38,443 nt of DNA from Campylobacterota bacterium (GTDB taxonomy: Bacteria; Campylobacterota; Campylobacteria; Campylobacterales; Sulfurimonadaceae). Of the stretch, positions 26,813 to 37,410 are shown one piece after another (positions within the stretch are counted from its first letter, which is position 1; every line of letters starts with the position of its first letter). Position numbers and translations under genes: made by a program. The stretch covers positions 1-38,443 of the forward strand of contig JAMCPS010000172.1 of the NCBI GenBank assembly GCA_023379705.1, given 5' to 3'. Below the pieces are notes generated by a model, which saw nothing but the letters and a program-made list of their open reading frames with translations, did no database searches and was not told the origin of the DNA.

Positions 26813-29011
26813 GTGCATAAAATACGAATAAGAGCGACACTGTTTGCGATGGGAATTGTCCTCTTACTCGTAGGCTACTTTGTTTACTCTATTTTACAAG
26901 ACAAAAAACGGGTACTGGATGAGAAAACCCAGTCTCACCGTGAACTTTTACGAAATGCTTATGAACTTTCTGTTCTAGATACCGAAAAAGGGCTCAATCA
27001 TTTTGCGTGTAAAATGATGGCTGATCATCGTATCGTGGATGCTTTTGAAGCACATGATCGCGATGCTCTCTATGCCCTTGCTATGCCGTATTTTAACGAT
27101 GCCCATGTTCGCGGCGATGTTGATTTGACCGGCTTTATTCACAAAGACGGTTTTCATTTTCTCCGTCTAACTGATCCAAAAAAATTCGGCGACAATATTA
27201 CCAAACAACGACCCATGCTCGCAAAAGCTATACGTACACGTGAACCTCTAACCTCTTTGGATGTCACCAAATACAATCTCTCTCTTGTCAGTATTATTCC
27301 TGTGTTTAAAGAAGAGGAATTTATAGGTATCATCCAAGTATCTGCAAAAATTCAACGAATACAAGATCGTCTAAATGCCCATTCAGCCATCAGAAGCGCT
27401 CTTGCTTTTGACACCAAAGCTCTCCATCAAATGTTACCGAATCATCAATCAAAAACGTATGGTTCTTATTCCCTTATTTCTTCCAATGATTCATTGTTTG
27501 AGCAATTACCTGCTGATTATTCGTTTATTGATTCTCTGAGTTACAAAATAGGAAATAAAACCTATATCATTGCCTCTCGAGAATTAATGACTTATGCTCA
27601 CAAACCTTTAGCCAAAATGATCTATGCACTGGACATCACCGATGATGAGCTGGCTTATGAAAAAGAAATTAGAAACGTCTTGCTCATCAGCTTGCTATTA
27701 CTTTCGTTGTTATGGATTATATTGCATATTGGTTTTAAGGCCCTTATCAATCGAATACGTACCCTTTCCTCTCAGATTACACAACAATTAGATGATCAGC
27801 TCCATATGGACAGCCTTACAGCCCTTCCAAACCGAAAAGCGCTTCTTGAAAACATCCAACAAAAAAAGCACATTGCCGTCTTACTCCTGAATATTAACAA
27901 TTTCAAAGAGATCAATGATTTATATGGCCATGAAATTGGCGATAAGATACTCAAAGAAATGGCAAACTCTATTCAAGTGATTATCGAAGAATATTCTCTT
28001 AAATTGTATAAAATGCATTCGGATGAATATGCACTGGCTCTTAGTGAGTACATCAATGTTGAACAATTTGACACGATGTGCCAAACGATTTTAACTCGTC
28101 TTCATGCCATAAATTGTGAAGTTGACTCTATTACCATTTTTATCACTTTTAGTATGGGAGCGGATATCTGTTTTGATAAAGGGTGTAATCTGGTCGGACG
28201 TGCGGACATGGCACTTAAAACAGCAAAAAAGAAAAACTTAACCTTTGTTAAATACCACGACTCTCTGCATATCAAAGAAGAGTATCAGAATAATATTTTG
28301 TGGAGCAAAAAGCTTAAAGATGCTATTAACCACAACCGATTTGCTCTCTATTTTCAAGGAATTCATGAGGCTTCCACCCAGCGTATCTTTGAATATGAAG
28401 CCCTCATACGGATCATGGACGAAGATGGCACAGTGATCACTCCTGCCTCATTTTTAGATATTGCTAAAAAATCACGTCTTTACTCTCATATCACTGAGTT
28501 TGTGATTCGCCAAATCTTTAAACAGCTCATTGCAACACCACACCGCTATTCGATCAATCTTTCCATAGATGATATACTTGATCCTAAAATTCAAACTTTA
28601 CTTTATGAACTTCTTGCCGAGAATTCTGTTGGTGATCGACTTATTTTCGAACTTCTTGAAGGAGAAGGGATTGAAAACTATCAAGAAGTTTTAGCATTTA
28701 TTTTGCGTGTAAAAGAGTATGGATGTTCAATAGCCATTGATGATTTTGGAACAGGTTATTCCAATTTTGCCCATATTATGAAGCTAAATGTAGATTTCAT
28801 CAAAATTGACGGCTCTCTTATCAAACGCCTTGACCTCGATCTTAGCGCACAAGATATTGTTCGCACGATCGTTGAGTTTGCTCACCGTTTAAATATTAAA
28901 ACCGTTGCCGAGTTCGTTTCTACTCAAGACATCTATGACGAGTGTATTGAGCTTGGAATCGACTATATACAGGGATATTACCTAAGCAAACCAAAACCGA
29001 TGCCGCTATAG
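26813..29011 (+). CDS. Cache-like sensor - GGDEF (degenerate) - EAL protein
   Basis: 732 aa; N-terminal TM, periplasmic domain 'DVDLTGFIHKDGFHFLRLTDPKKFGDN', second TM, GGDEF site degenerated to 'HSDEY', EAL motifs 'YEALIR', 'IAIDDFGTGYSNF', 'KIDGSLIK', 'TVAEF'. GTG start. Confidence 0.9.
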   Translation: MHKIRIRATLFAMGIVLLLVGYFVYSILQDKKRVLDEKTQSHRELLRNAYELSVLDTEKGLNHFACKMMADHRIVDAFEAHDRDALYALAMPYFNDAHVRGDVDLTGFIHKDGFHFLRLTDPKKFGDNITKQRPMLAKAIRTREPLTSLDVTKYNLSLVSIIPVFKEEEFIGIIQVSAKIQRIQDRLNAHSAIRSALAFDTKALHQMLPNHQSKTYGSYSLISSNDSLFEQLPADYSFIDSLSYKIGNKTYIIASRELMTYAHKPLAKMIYALDITDDELAYEKEIRNVLLISLLLLSLLWIILHIGFKALINRIRTLSSQITQQLDDQLHMDSLTALPNRKALLENIQQKKHIAVLLLNINNFKEINDLYGHEIGDKILKEMANSIQVIIEEYSLKLYKMHSDEYALALSEYINVEQFDTMCQTILTRLHAINCEVDSITIFITFSMGADICFDKGCNLVGRADMALKTAKKKNLTFVKYHDSLHIKEEYQNNILWSKKLKDAINHNRFALYFQGIHEASTQRIFEYEALIRIMDEDGTVITPASFLDIAKKSRLYSHITEFVIRQIFKQLIATPHRYSINLSIDDILDPKIQTLLYELLAENSVGDRLIFELLEGEGIENYQEVLAFILRVKEYGCSIAIDDFGTGYSNFAHIMKLNVDFIKIDGSLIKRLDLDLSAQDIVRTIVEFAHRLNIKTVAEFVSTQDIYDECIELGIDYIQGYYLSKPKPMPL

Positions 29012-29044
29012 TTTATTTACACCGCTTTTTATCGTATTTTAGGT

Positions 29045-29050
29045 TATAAT
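29045..29050 (+). promoter_or_regulatory. Candidate -10 element upstream of second GGDEF-EAL gene
   Basis: TATAAT 29 bp before the ATG at 29080. Confidence 0.4.
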
Positions 29051-29079
29051 ATTTTTTGATCCTGAAATAGGCATGAAAA

Positions 29080-31320
29080 ATGGAACAAATACGTACGAAA
29101 GCGTTACTGCTCACCATAACGCTGCTCACCTTTTTGATTGCATTTTTCTTTAGCGTCATTGTGCAAGACAAGCAGGATGTATTAGACCAAAAAATCACTT
29201 CCCACCACCAACTAATCGACAATTCCTATGAACTAGCAGTTGCAGATACCGAAAAAAAACTGACTCAATTTGCCTTTAATCTGATGTCCGATAGCGCGAT
29301 ACTGGATGCATTTTCTGCACGTGATCGCAATAAACTCTTAATCCTTGCAGCCCCCTATTTTAATAAAGCCAACGCTCACGGTGATGTTGATCTCGCCGGC
29401 TTTATCCAAAATGACGGTCATCATTTTTTACGCCTTACGGATCCAAATAAATTTGGGGATAACATAGCTAAAAAACGTCCAATGATTGCACTTGCCCTTA
29501 AAGAACGAAAACCAATTACCTCCATGGATGTTACGCTTTATAATATTTCTATCGTAAACATTGTGCCGATTTTTAATAAAGGGAAATTTTTGGGAATATT
29601 ACAGACTTCCTCTAAAATTGAACGATTGCAAAATCGTCTGAACCTTCGTTCGGGCATTAAGAGTGCTCTTGCTTTTGATTCTAAAAAGATTGCTGCTTTG
29701 TTACCAGAAAAAAAATTTCAAACCTATGATGCCTTTGCTATCATCTCCTCCAATGACACTCTCTTTGACTATTTACCCTATACGTATGCCTTTCCAAAAT
29801 CACTTACACATACCATCGAAGATAAAACATTTGTATTTGTAGCCAAAGATATAAAAACCTATACCAATAAGCCATTAGCAAAAATCATCTGTTCTATTGA
29901 CATCACTAAAGATGAAGAAGACTACAAAAAACAAATTTTTCAACTAAGCACCATTACCCTGATACTCACACTCGTTTCATTTTTTATTCTTAATATTGGG
30001 TTCACTGTACTCATTCGACGAATTAATGAAGACATAAAAATCAAAGAGGATTTAAACGAAAGATTGTCCCATCAACTTTATGTCGATCACTTAACAGGCT
30101 ATCTCAATCGTCATGCGATTCTCAGAGACTTACAACAAGAATCATTTTATGCAATAATCTTGCTGAATATTAACAATTTCAAAGAGATCAATGACTTTTA
30201 TGGCCATGAAATAGGGGATAAAGTGATCCTATCTATTGGCAATACCATCCAACAAGAAATCAAGAAATACCCAATGCGTTTATACAAAATGCCCTCAGAT
30301 GAATATGCAATTGCCCTTCTCAGCCCTATATCAGGTCATGAATGCGAAGGGATTAGTCAGTCAATTTTGAGCAATATTCAAACAATGCACTATGATTTCT
30401 CAGGTATTCATATTCATATTACCCTTACCATGGGAATTAATATGTTTATTCATACTTCAGGTGCCAATGATTTTTCTACTCCGCTGATTAATGCCGATAT
30501 GGCACTCAAAGAGGCCAAAAAACGTCATAAGAGCTACCTTGTCTACAGTGAAGATATGCATATAAAACAAGAGTATCAACAAAATATCTTGTGGAGTAAA
30601 AAGGTCAACGATGCAATTAATGAAGACCGTTTGGCTCTGTATTATCAACCTATACATGAGGTGGGAGGCAACATCGTTGAATATGAGGCCCTTATTCGCA
30701 TTATTGAACCCGATAATACCGTTATTACTCCCTATTATTTCCTTGAAGCTGCTAAACGTTCAAATCTTTACCATCACATTACTAAATTTGTCATCAGCAC
30801 TGCATTTTCCTTTGTTGAATCAACCCAAAAAAGCATCTCTATAAATTTTTCCGTAGATGACATCCTAGATACCGCTACCGTAGAATTCTTCCTCTATAAA
30901 CTTACCCAATGCGCTCATTCAAATCAAATTATTATCGAGCTGTTAGAAACAGATGGCATTGATAATTATTCTGAAGTTTCTTCCTTTATTAAAAAAGTAA
31001 AAGAATACGGTGTCCGCATTGCGATAGATGATTTTGGAACAGGATATTCCAATTTTGCCCATATCTTGCGTCTCAATGTGGATCTACTCAAAATTGACGG
31101 CTCACTTATCAAACACATTGACACCGATACGAATGCACAAACCGTAGTTCGAGCCATTGTCCACTTTTCCAAACAGCTTGGTCTTAAAACGGTTGCTGAA
31201 TTCGTCCACACACAATCGGTGTATCAAAAGTGTATTGAGCTTAATGTGGATTATTTCCAAGGTTACCATCTCAGCGAACCGAAGCCCATGGGGTTTCTAA
31301 CATCTATACCTCAGGATTAA
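29080..31320 (+). CDS. Cache-like sensor - GGDEF (degenerate) - EAL protein, tandem paralog
   Basis: 746 aa; co-linear with the preceding protein; 'DVDLAGFIQNDGHHFLRLTDPNKFGDN'; GGDEF site 'PSDEY'; intact EAL motifs 'YEALIR', 'IAIDDFGTGYSNF', 'KIDGSLIK', 'TVAEF'. Confidence 0.9.
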   Translation: MEQIRTKALLLTITLLTFLIAFFFSVIVQDKQDVLDQKITSHHQLIDNSYELAVADTEKKLTQFAFNLMSDSAILDAFSARDRNKLLILAAPYFNKANAHGDVDLAGFIQNDGHHFLRLTDPNKFGDNIAKKRPMIALALKERKPITSMDVTLYNISIVNIVPIFNKGKFLGILQTSSKIERLQNRLNLRSGIKSALAFDSKKIAALLPEKKFQTYDAFAIISSNDTLFDYLPYTYAFPKSLTHTIEDKTFVFVAKDIKTYTNKPLAKIICSIDITKDEEDYKKQIFQLSTITLILTLVSFFILNIGFTVLIRRINEDIKIKEDLNERLSHQLYVDHLTGYLNRHAILRDLQQESFYAIILLNINNFKEINDFYGHEIGDKVILSIGNTIQQEIKKYPMRLYKMPSDEYAIALLSPISGHECEGISQSILSNIQTMHYDFSGIHIHITLTMGINMFIHTSGANDFSTPLINADMALKEAKKRHKSYLVYSEDMHIKQEYQQNILWSKKVNDAINEDRLALYYQPIHEVGGNIVEYEALIRIIEPDNTVITPYYFLEAAKRSNLYHHITKFVISTAFSFVESTQKSISINFSVDDILDTATVEFFLYKLTQCAHSNQIIIELLETDGIDNYSEVSSFIKKVKEYGVRIAIDDFGTGYSNFAHILRLNVDLLKIDGSLIKHIDTDTNAQTVVRAIVHFSKQLGLKTVAEFVHTQSVYQKCIELNVDYFQGYHLSEPKPMGFLTSIPQD

Positions 31321-31321
31321 A

Positions 31322-32737
31322 ATGATGAAAACAGTCTCCATACTGTTGATTTTGTTATTGTTACTTCCATTCCAAGTGCAGTGCTATGAAAGTTCTTTTG
31401 GAAAAGTGCAAGGGCAGATACGTGCTTTCACGATGATTGAAGATTATCAAGAACCATTGCGCGATTATGAGGCAACCGCAGTGGGTGGAAAACTGCTGTA
31501 CCTAACACCGCATTGGAATAACTGGCAAGCGGTCATAGGTGCTTACACAACACACTTTGTAAACGATAATATCTCTTCTCAAAATACCGAGCCGTTGGCA
31601 TCCAATAAAAATTCTCGCTATGTCGTGGGATTAGTCGACTCTACCAATTTCGATGCATCCAGCATTAGTGGTATCGGGGAAGCTTATCTTCGATATAAAA
31701 AAGGGCAAGACTCTCTTACCCTAGGGCGAATGAAACTCGATACCCCGTTTGTCAATCCACAAGATGGACGTATGATCCCTACTTTTGAACAAGGAATATG
31801 GGCTACGTGTGCTCTGTCATCTCAATGGAGCATCCAAGCGGGCTACATCAACGCCTTTTGGAATCGAAATACACCCCAGTGGAGAAGTGTTGAAGACTCT
31901 TTGGGATACGGTTATGAAATGGGTAACAGTGCGATTGAGGGGGCTACTGTTGCTGGAAACTACTATGGCAACACCTCTTCCGATGGTCTTTTTATCACCA
32001 ATCTCCGCTACGAACAAAACGGGGGAATCCGTTTGGATTTCTGGGATTATTATCTGGAGAATATTTTCAATCTAGGGTATGCAGAAGCACTTTACGCTCA
32101 TCCTCTAGGAGAAGTGGAACTTTCTTATGGTTTGCAACTCATTCACCAACGTCAATCGGGTGATGGAGGCAATGGTGAGGACAACATTGCCTCACCTACC
32201 AATGCCCTCAAAGCAAAATCGTATATGCAAGAAGGAGAAAGAAGTATAACGTATGGTGTCAAATCAGCTGTAAAGTATGAAAAATCAAAGTTAACCCTAG
32301 CCTACACGAAAACAACCGACGAAGGTCGCTTTTTATTTCCACGGGAGTGGGGAAAAGAGCCCCTTTATACGTTTCAAAAACGCGAACGCAGTGATGGAAG
32401 CGGTAATTGCCATGCATGGCTGGTAACAATCGAGCATGATTTTGCCCAACAGGGCTTGAACGGATTGGACATGATGGTGGGATACGGCGAATACGTCAAA
32501 AATGATCCCAAAACATGGATTTACAACAAATATGGATTCCCAAGCTATGCGCAATGGAACATCGATATTTTTTATCGATTCAGCGGTGTGTTCAAAGGAC
32601 TGCGAGCTGAATATCTCATGTCCCGAAAAGTTGCACGGGGTGAAACTTATCAAATAGCTGGATCTTCAGAATATAACTTTATCTTTCGCAAAAATGGCCT
32701 TACCCAACAAAATTTTATTCTAAATTACGACTTTTAA
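31322..32737 (+). CDS. OprD-family outer membrane porin
   Basis: 471 aa; signal peptide; 'GGKLLYLTPHWNNWQAVIGAY', 'LGRMKLDTPFVNPQDGRMIPTFEQG' as in Campylobacterota OprD-like porins; C-terminal 'NFILNYDF'. Confidence 0.8.
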   Translation: MMKTVSILLILLLLLPFQVQCYESSFGKVQGQIRAFTMIEDYQEPLRDYEATAVGGKLLYLTPHWNNWQAVIGAYTTHFVNDNISSQNTEPLASNKNSRYVVGLVDSTNFDASSISGIGEAYLRYKKGQDSLTLGRMKLDTPFVNPQDGRMIPTFEQGIWATCALSSQWSIQAGYINAFWNRNTPQWRSVEDSLGYGYEMGNSAIEGATVAGNYYGNTSSDGLFITNLRYEQNGGIRLDFWDYYLENIFNLGYAEALYAHPLGEVELSYGLQLIHQRQSGDGGNGEDNIASPTNALKAKSYMQEGERSITYGVKSAVKYEKSKLTLAYTKTTDEGRFLFPREWGKEPLYTFQKRERSDGSGNCHAWLVTIEHDFAQQGLNGLDMMVGYGEYVKNDPKTWIYNKYGFPSYAQWNIDIFYRFSGVFKGLRAEYLMSRKVARGETYQIAGSSEYNFIFRKNGLTQQNFILNYDF

Positions 32738-32747
32738 AGGAAACAAA

Positions 32748-35156
32748 ATGTCATTTATCCGATTTTTCGATGAAATATCCAATAAGGATGTGAGTACCGT
32801 TGGCGGTAAAAATGCCAGTTTAGGTGAAATGTACCGTAATCTCTCAGCACAAGAGATAAATGTCCCTTTTGGCTTTTCCACAACGGCGGAAGCTTACCGT
32901 ACTTTTCTAAGTGAGACAGGTATCAAAGAACCGCTGATACAGCTGCTTTCGACGCTTGATCCCGATGATGTCGATTCTCTCTCAAACGTCGGACAAAAAA
33001 TCCGCACGCTTATTCTCAATACCCCTTTTCCAAAATCTCTTACAGAAGCGATTGCCAGTGCCTACAGCACTCTATGCGCTCACTACAACCTCTCAATAAT
33101 CGATGTTGCCGTTCGCTCGTCTGCAACGGCTGAAGACCTTCCAAATGCTAGTTTTGCGGGGCAACAGGAGAGTTTTTTAAATATCTGCGGTGAAGAAGCT
33201 CTTTTGAAACATGTTCATCGATGCTATGCCTCTCTTTTTACCGATCGTGCCATCAGCTACCGTCACCATAACGGATTTGAGCACATGAGCATCAGTTTGT
33301 GCGTGGGTGTCCAGAAAATGGTCCGAAGTGATCAAGCCAGCAGCGGTATTATGTTTACCATCGATCCTGATTCCGGATCGGACTCTTTGATCATTATCAA
33401 CTCTGCGTGGGGGTTGGGAGAAAACATCGTTGGCGGTAAGATCAATCCCGATGAGTTTATCGTCTTCAAACCAACCTTGGCACACCATTCAACGATTCTC
33501 AAACGTCAAATGGGGACAAAACGATTGCAGATGATCTATGATCCCCAAGATAGCTCCAAAACCCTCAACATAACGACACCCGAAACGCTGCAACATCAGT
33601 TTTCTCTTTCGGATGATGAGATTATGTATCTTGCGAAAAATGCGTATGTTATCGAACAGCATTATTCCAAACTCTCCGGCCAAGAGTCTCCTATGGACAT
33701 CGAATGGGCGAAGGATGGAGTGGATGGGAAGCTCTACATCGTTCAAGCACGTCCCGAAACGGTCCAAAGCCAAAAAGAAAAAAACTTCACCCTCTCCTCC
33801 TATGTCTTTGATGCAAATACTCCCAATAAAGAGCTTTTAAGCGGTACAGCAGTAGGTGAGCGAATCGGAAGCGGAAAAGTCCGTATCATCCATAACAGCA
33901 GTGAGTTTCATCTGTTCCAAGAAGGTGAAGTGCTCGTAACGGATAATACCGATCCCGACTGGGAACCGGTGATGAAAAAAGCCTCTGCCCTCATCACCAA
34001 TCGCGGGGGACGAACGTGTCATGCGGCGATCATTGCCCGCGAGATAGGGGTGAGTGCCATTGTGGGCGCGTCCAATGCCACAACGCAATTGAAAGATGGA
34101 CAAGAAGTGACCATCAGCTGTGCCCAGGGGGAGATTGGATACGTGTACGAGGGAATTATCCCCTATCATATTCATACTCTGGATCTAAGCGATTGCGGTG
34201 AGCCTCAAACACACCTCTATCTCAACATAGGCGATCCGCAGAGTGCTTTTCGCTACGCCCGATTGCCCAATCACGGCGTAGGACTCGCACGTATGGAATT
34301 TGTCATTAACAATACCATCAAAGCCCATCCGCTGGCTTTGATCGATATGATGGAAAATAAAACCATTCCAAACGCCGATGAAATCAAAACCCTAATGCGA
34401 GGATACGATAATCCTAAAGCATTCTTTCAAGAGAAAATCATGGAAGGAATCGGTATGATCTGCGCCGCTTTTTATCCCAAACCCGTCATCGTCCGTACCA
34501 GTGATTTTAAATCCAACGAATACCGTCATATGATCGGCGGTGAAGCGTATGAGTCAAAAGAAGAAAACCCGATGATAGGATTCAGGGGAGCTTCCCGATA
34601 CAACTCTGACATTTACAAAAAAGCATTTGAATGGGAATGTGAAGCCTTACGAAAGGTGCGTGATGAGATGGGGTTAACCAACATGCAGTTGATGCTTCCC
34701 TTTGTCCGTACCCCGCAAGAGGGGCGTAATGCCATTGCGATTATGAATACCCAAGGGCTGGTACAGGGGGTTAACGGTTTGAAAATCTACGCCATGTGTG
34801 AAATTCCCAGCAACGTCATCCTTGCTGATGAATTTTTGAAAATTTTCGATGGCTACAGCATCGGCTCCAATGATTTGACACAGCTTACTTTGGGTGTTGA
34901 CCGTGACAGTACCCTCGTAGCCTCCATCTTCGATGAGCGCAATGAAGCGGTAAAACGTATGCTGAAAATGGCGATTGACGCGTGTAAAAAAGAGAAAAAA
35001 TACATCGGTATCTGTGGCCAAGCCCCCTCGGACTATCCCGAAATTACCCAGTTTTTAGTAGAGTCAGGTATTGACTCGATCTCTTTGAATCCCGATTCCA
35101 TCGTCAAAACATGGAAACTGGTTTTGGAATTGGAAAACGCCAAGAAGGGATCTTAG
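32748..35156 (+). CDS. ppsA: Phosphoenolpyruvate synthase
   Basis: 802 aa; 'VGGKNASLGEMYRNL', 'VRSSATAEDLPNASFAGQQES', 'TNRGGRTCHAAIIAREIG', 'GSNDLTQLTLGVDRD'. Confidence 0.97.
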   Translation: MSFIRFFDEISNKDVSTVGGKNASLGEMYRNLSAQEINVPFGFSTTAEAYRTFLSETGIKEPLIQLLSTLDPDDVDSLSNVGQKIRTLILNTPFPKSLTEAIASAYSTLCAHYNLSIIDVAVRSSATAEDLPNASFAGQQESFLNICGEEALLKHVHRCYASLFTDRAISYRHHNGFEHMSISLCVGVQKMVRSDQASSGIMFTIDPDSGSDSLIIINSAWGLGENIVGGKINPDEFIVFKPTLAHHSTILKRQMGTKRLQMIYDPQDSSKTLNITTPETLQHQFSLSDDEIMYLAKNAYVIEQHYSKLSGQESPMDIEWAKDGVDGKLYIVQARPETVQSQKEKNFTLSSYVFDANTPNKELLSGTAVGERIGSGKVRIIHNSSEFHLFQEGEVLVTDNTDPDWEPVMKKASALITNRGGRTCHAAIIAREIGVSAIVGASNATTQLKDGQEVTISCAQGEIGYVYEGIIPYHIHTLDLSDCGEPQTHLYLNIGDPQSAFRYARLPNHGVGLARMEFVINNTIKAHPLALIDMMENKTIPNADEIKTLMRGYDNPKAFFQEKIMEGIGMICAAFYPKPVIVRTSDFKSNEYRHMIGGEAYESKEENPMIGFRGASRYNSDIYKKAFEWECEALRKVRDEMGLTNMQLMLPFVRTPQEGRNAIAIMNTQGLVQGVNGLKIYAMCEIPSNVILADEFLKIFDGYSIGSNDLTQLTLGVDRDSTLVASIFDERNEAVKRMLKMAIDACKKEKKYIGICGQAPSDYPEITQFLVESGIDSISLNPDSIVKTWKLVLELENAKKGS

Positions 35157-36139
35157 CCAAGGGTGATAATAAACCCTTTGCGTCCACTGGTGCAAAGCTC
35201 AATATTCCCACCGTGAGCATTCGCGATGTTTTTGGCCAGTACCAATCCTAACCCGTTTCCTTTTTCTTTGGTACTTTTAAACGCTTCAAACAGCAGTTTC
35301 TCATTGACGATTGCAATACCGCTGTCATAGATGGCAAAACGATGCAAGCCCTCTGTATGAGAATACACGATCTCTACGATTCCCTCTTCATGCTCATCAT
35401 CCAGCTCGATCGCATCGATGGCATTGAAAATGAAATTGGAAAAAAGCATTCCCAACAAATCCAAATCCCCTTGCAGTTCAAAGTCCTCTTGCGGAAAGAC
35501 AAATTGAATCTCTTTGGCATAGCTGTAATAGCCGATGGCATTTTTGAGCTCGTTTCGAATCACGCTCCACTGCAAGGGAGCTTTTTGGGTACTGATCCCT
35601 TTAGAAAACATCAACGTCGCTTTGATAATGCGCTCGATACGATAAAGCGATTTTTGGATCTCGCTGACGATTGGCTTATTCTCTTCTTTTACTCTTTTCA
35701 TGAGCGTCGAGGCCAAAAGGGCAATCGAACCGATCGGATTTCGAATCTCATGACTCAGGTGCGCCGCCATTTGTCCCATGGTTGCGAGATTTTCTTTGCG
35801 CTTTTGATCAGTAATGTCAGTGGCACTAAAGAGCTGTTTTTCATTATGCAGTGCCGATTTGATCAAATACGACCTATCTCCAAACGTCACCTCGTAATCC
35901 TGTTCATCCCAACGCAATGTTTCAAACAAGTTTCCCAATCCTTTTGCCTGAGAATTTTGCAAAAAAATCGACCCGTCATTATCTACAATCCATATCGCAT
36001 TGGGCAAAAATTCGATGACTTGCTCAATCGTTGATTGCAAGTGATCATACGACTGCCGCAACGCGAGAAAGTCTTCTTCAACCTTATAGGTTTGATCGAT
36101 AAGGGCTTTGAGCTCTTCAGGGGAGATTGTTTCAGACAT
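35153..36139 (-). CDS. flgS: Soluble sensor histidine kinase, FlgS-like
   Basis: 328 aa; no TM; PAS-like N-terminus; H-box 'HLSHEIRNPIGSIALLAS'; N-box 'NFIFNAIDAI'; 'GNGLGLVLAKNIANAHGG'. Resembles Campylobacterota FlgS. Confidence 0.7.
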   Translation of the reverse strand: MSETISPEELKALIDQTYKVEEDFLALRQSYDHLQSTIEQVIEFLPNAIWIVDNDGSIFLQNSQAKGLGNLFETLRWDEQDYEVTFGDRSYLIKSALHNEKQLFSATDITDQKRKENLATMGQMAAHLSHEIRNPIGSIALLASTLMKRVKEENKPIVSEIQKSLYRIERIIKATLMFSKGISTQKAPLQWSVIRNELKNAIGYYSYAKEIQFVFPQEDFELQGDLDLLGMLFSNFIFNAIDAIELDDEHEEGIVEIVYSHTEGLHRFAIYDSGIAIVNEKLLFEAFKSTKEKGNGLGLVLAKNIANAHGGNIELCTSGRKGFIITLG

Positions 36140-37377
36140 TACACTTCCCCGATATGCAGCAGAATTTGATACAGACCATAGGCATCTTCGCTCCCTGCCA
36201 ATTCTCGTATCGAGTGCATTGCCAGTGTCGGTACACCCACATCGATTGTTTCAACTCCTAGTCGCGTTGCAGTGATGGGACCGATGGTTGAACCGCAACC
36301 CATGTCACTGCGGGTAACAAAGGTTTGCGTTGCAACAGCAATTTCGTCAGCACATTGAACAAATCGCCCCATTGTCCGTGAGCTGGTTGCGTAACGCTGA
36401 TTGGAGTTGATCTTAATCGCAACCCCTTTGTTTAACAGCGGAGCATGCTCACTTTCGTGTTTTGAGGGAAAATTAGGATGCTGTGCATGGGCATTGTCAC
36501 ACGATACCATAAGCGATTGACGCATAAGAGTAGAGAAATCTTCACCAGCGATACGACGAAGCACCTCTTCAACAAACGTCCCCCCTGCCCCTACATGCGA
36601 ATCACTTCCTACCTCTTCGTGATCCATGCACGCTAGCATCATTGGATCAGAAGTATCTATAAGCGCTTGCAAGCCTACATAACAGCTCAACAGATTATCC
36701 AAACGTGCGGAGGTGATAAACTCTTCATGAACTCCGAGAAATGACCCTTTTTGCACATCGTAAAAACTCAGTTCATGTGCCAACAGTTTTCCACGGCTCA
36801 CGAGCGCTTCTTCCAATACCCATGATTCGAAATCAAATTCTTCACCGCACGCCATCAACGGGACGATATCCGTTTGTGAATTGATCGATCTGTTGTTGTT
36901 TGCTTCACGGTCAAGGTGTATCGCCAGAGAGGAGACAATCCCTATTGGGCGTTTGATATCTATGAGCTTCTCACGGCGTACACCCGTCTCATCCAAATAG
37001 ACAATTCGCCCTGCGAGGCTCAAATCACGGTCAAACCACGGATTGAGCAATATTCCGCCATACGGCTCAACCCCAAATCGAATCGTCCCTGCACTCTTCG
37101 TAACAGGATTTGGTTTGAGACGCAAATGAGGAGAATCGGTATGCGCTCCAACAATAGTGTAGCCTTTATCAAAATAGGGAGGATAGGTAAATGCGACGAT
37201 CGACGAATCATTGCGCGTGACGTAATAACCCATTCCGTCATGTAAATCCCATTTTTCCAATTCATTGAGTCTTTGGTACCCAACCGCATCCAGCTCAGTC
37301 ACCATTTGTTCCACAGCATGAAACGGCGTTGGAGAGGCATCGATAAATTGAATTAGTTTTTCGTTAAATTCACGCAT
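36139..37377 (-). CDS. M18 family aminopeptidase
   Basis: 412 aa; 'VGAHTDSPHLRLKPNP', 'CMDHEEVGSDSHVGAGG', 'VSCDNAHAQHPNFPSKHE', 'IGPITATRLGVETIDVGVPTLAMHSIRE'. Confidence 0.95.
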   Translation of the reverse strand: MREFNEKLIQFIDASPTPFHAVEQMVTELDAVGYQRLNELEKWDLHDGMGYYVTRNDSSIVAFTYPPYFDKGYTIVGAHTDSPHLRLKPNPVTKSAGTIRFGVEPYGGILLNPWFDRDLSLAGRIVYLDETGVRREKLIDIKRPIGIVSSLAIHLDREANNNRSINSQTDIVPLMACGEEFDFESWVLEEALVSRGKLLAHELSFYDVQKGSFLGVHEEFITSARLDNLLSCYVGLQALIDTSDPMMLACMDHEEVGSDSHVGAGGTFVEEVLRRIAGEDFSTLMRQSLMVSCDNAHAQHPNFPSKHESEHAPLLNKGVAIKINSNQRYATSSRTMGRFVQCADEIAVATQTFVTRSDMGCGSTIGPITATRLGVETIDVGVPTLAMHSIRELAGSEDAYGLYQILLHIGEV

Positions 37378-37410
37378 TGTTTTGCTTTCTCATAATAATT
37401 TATTTTTTGA

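Noticed and set aside
35342-36034. 230-aa plus-strand ORF
   Set aside because: Antisense shadow of the FlgS-like histidine kinase, which has all HK motifs.
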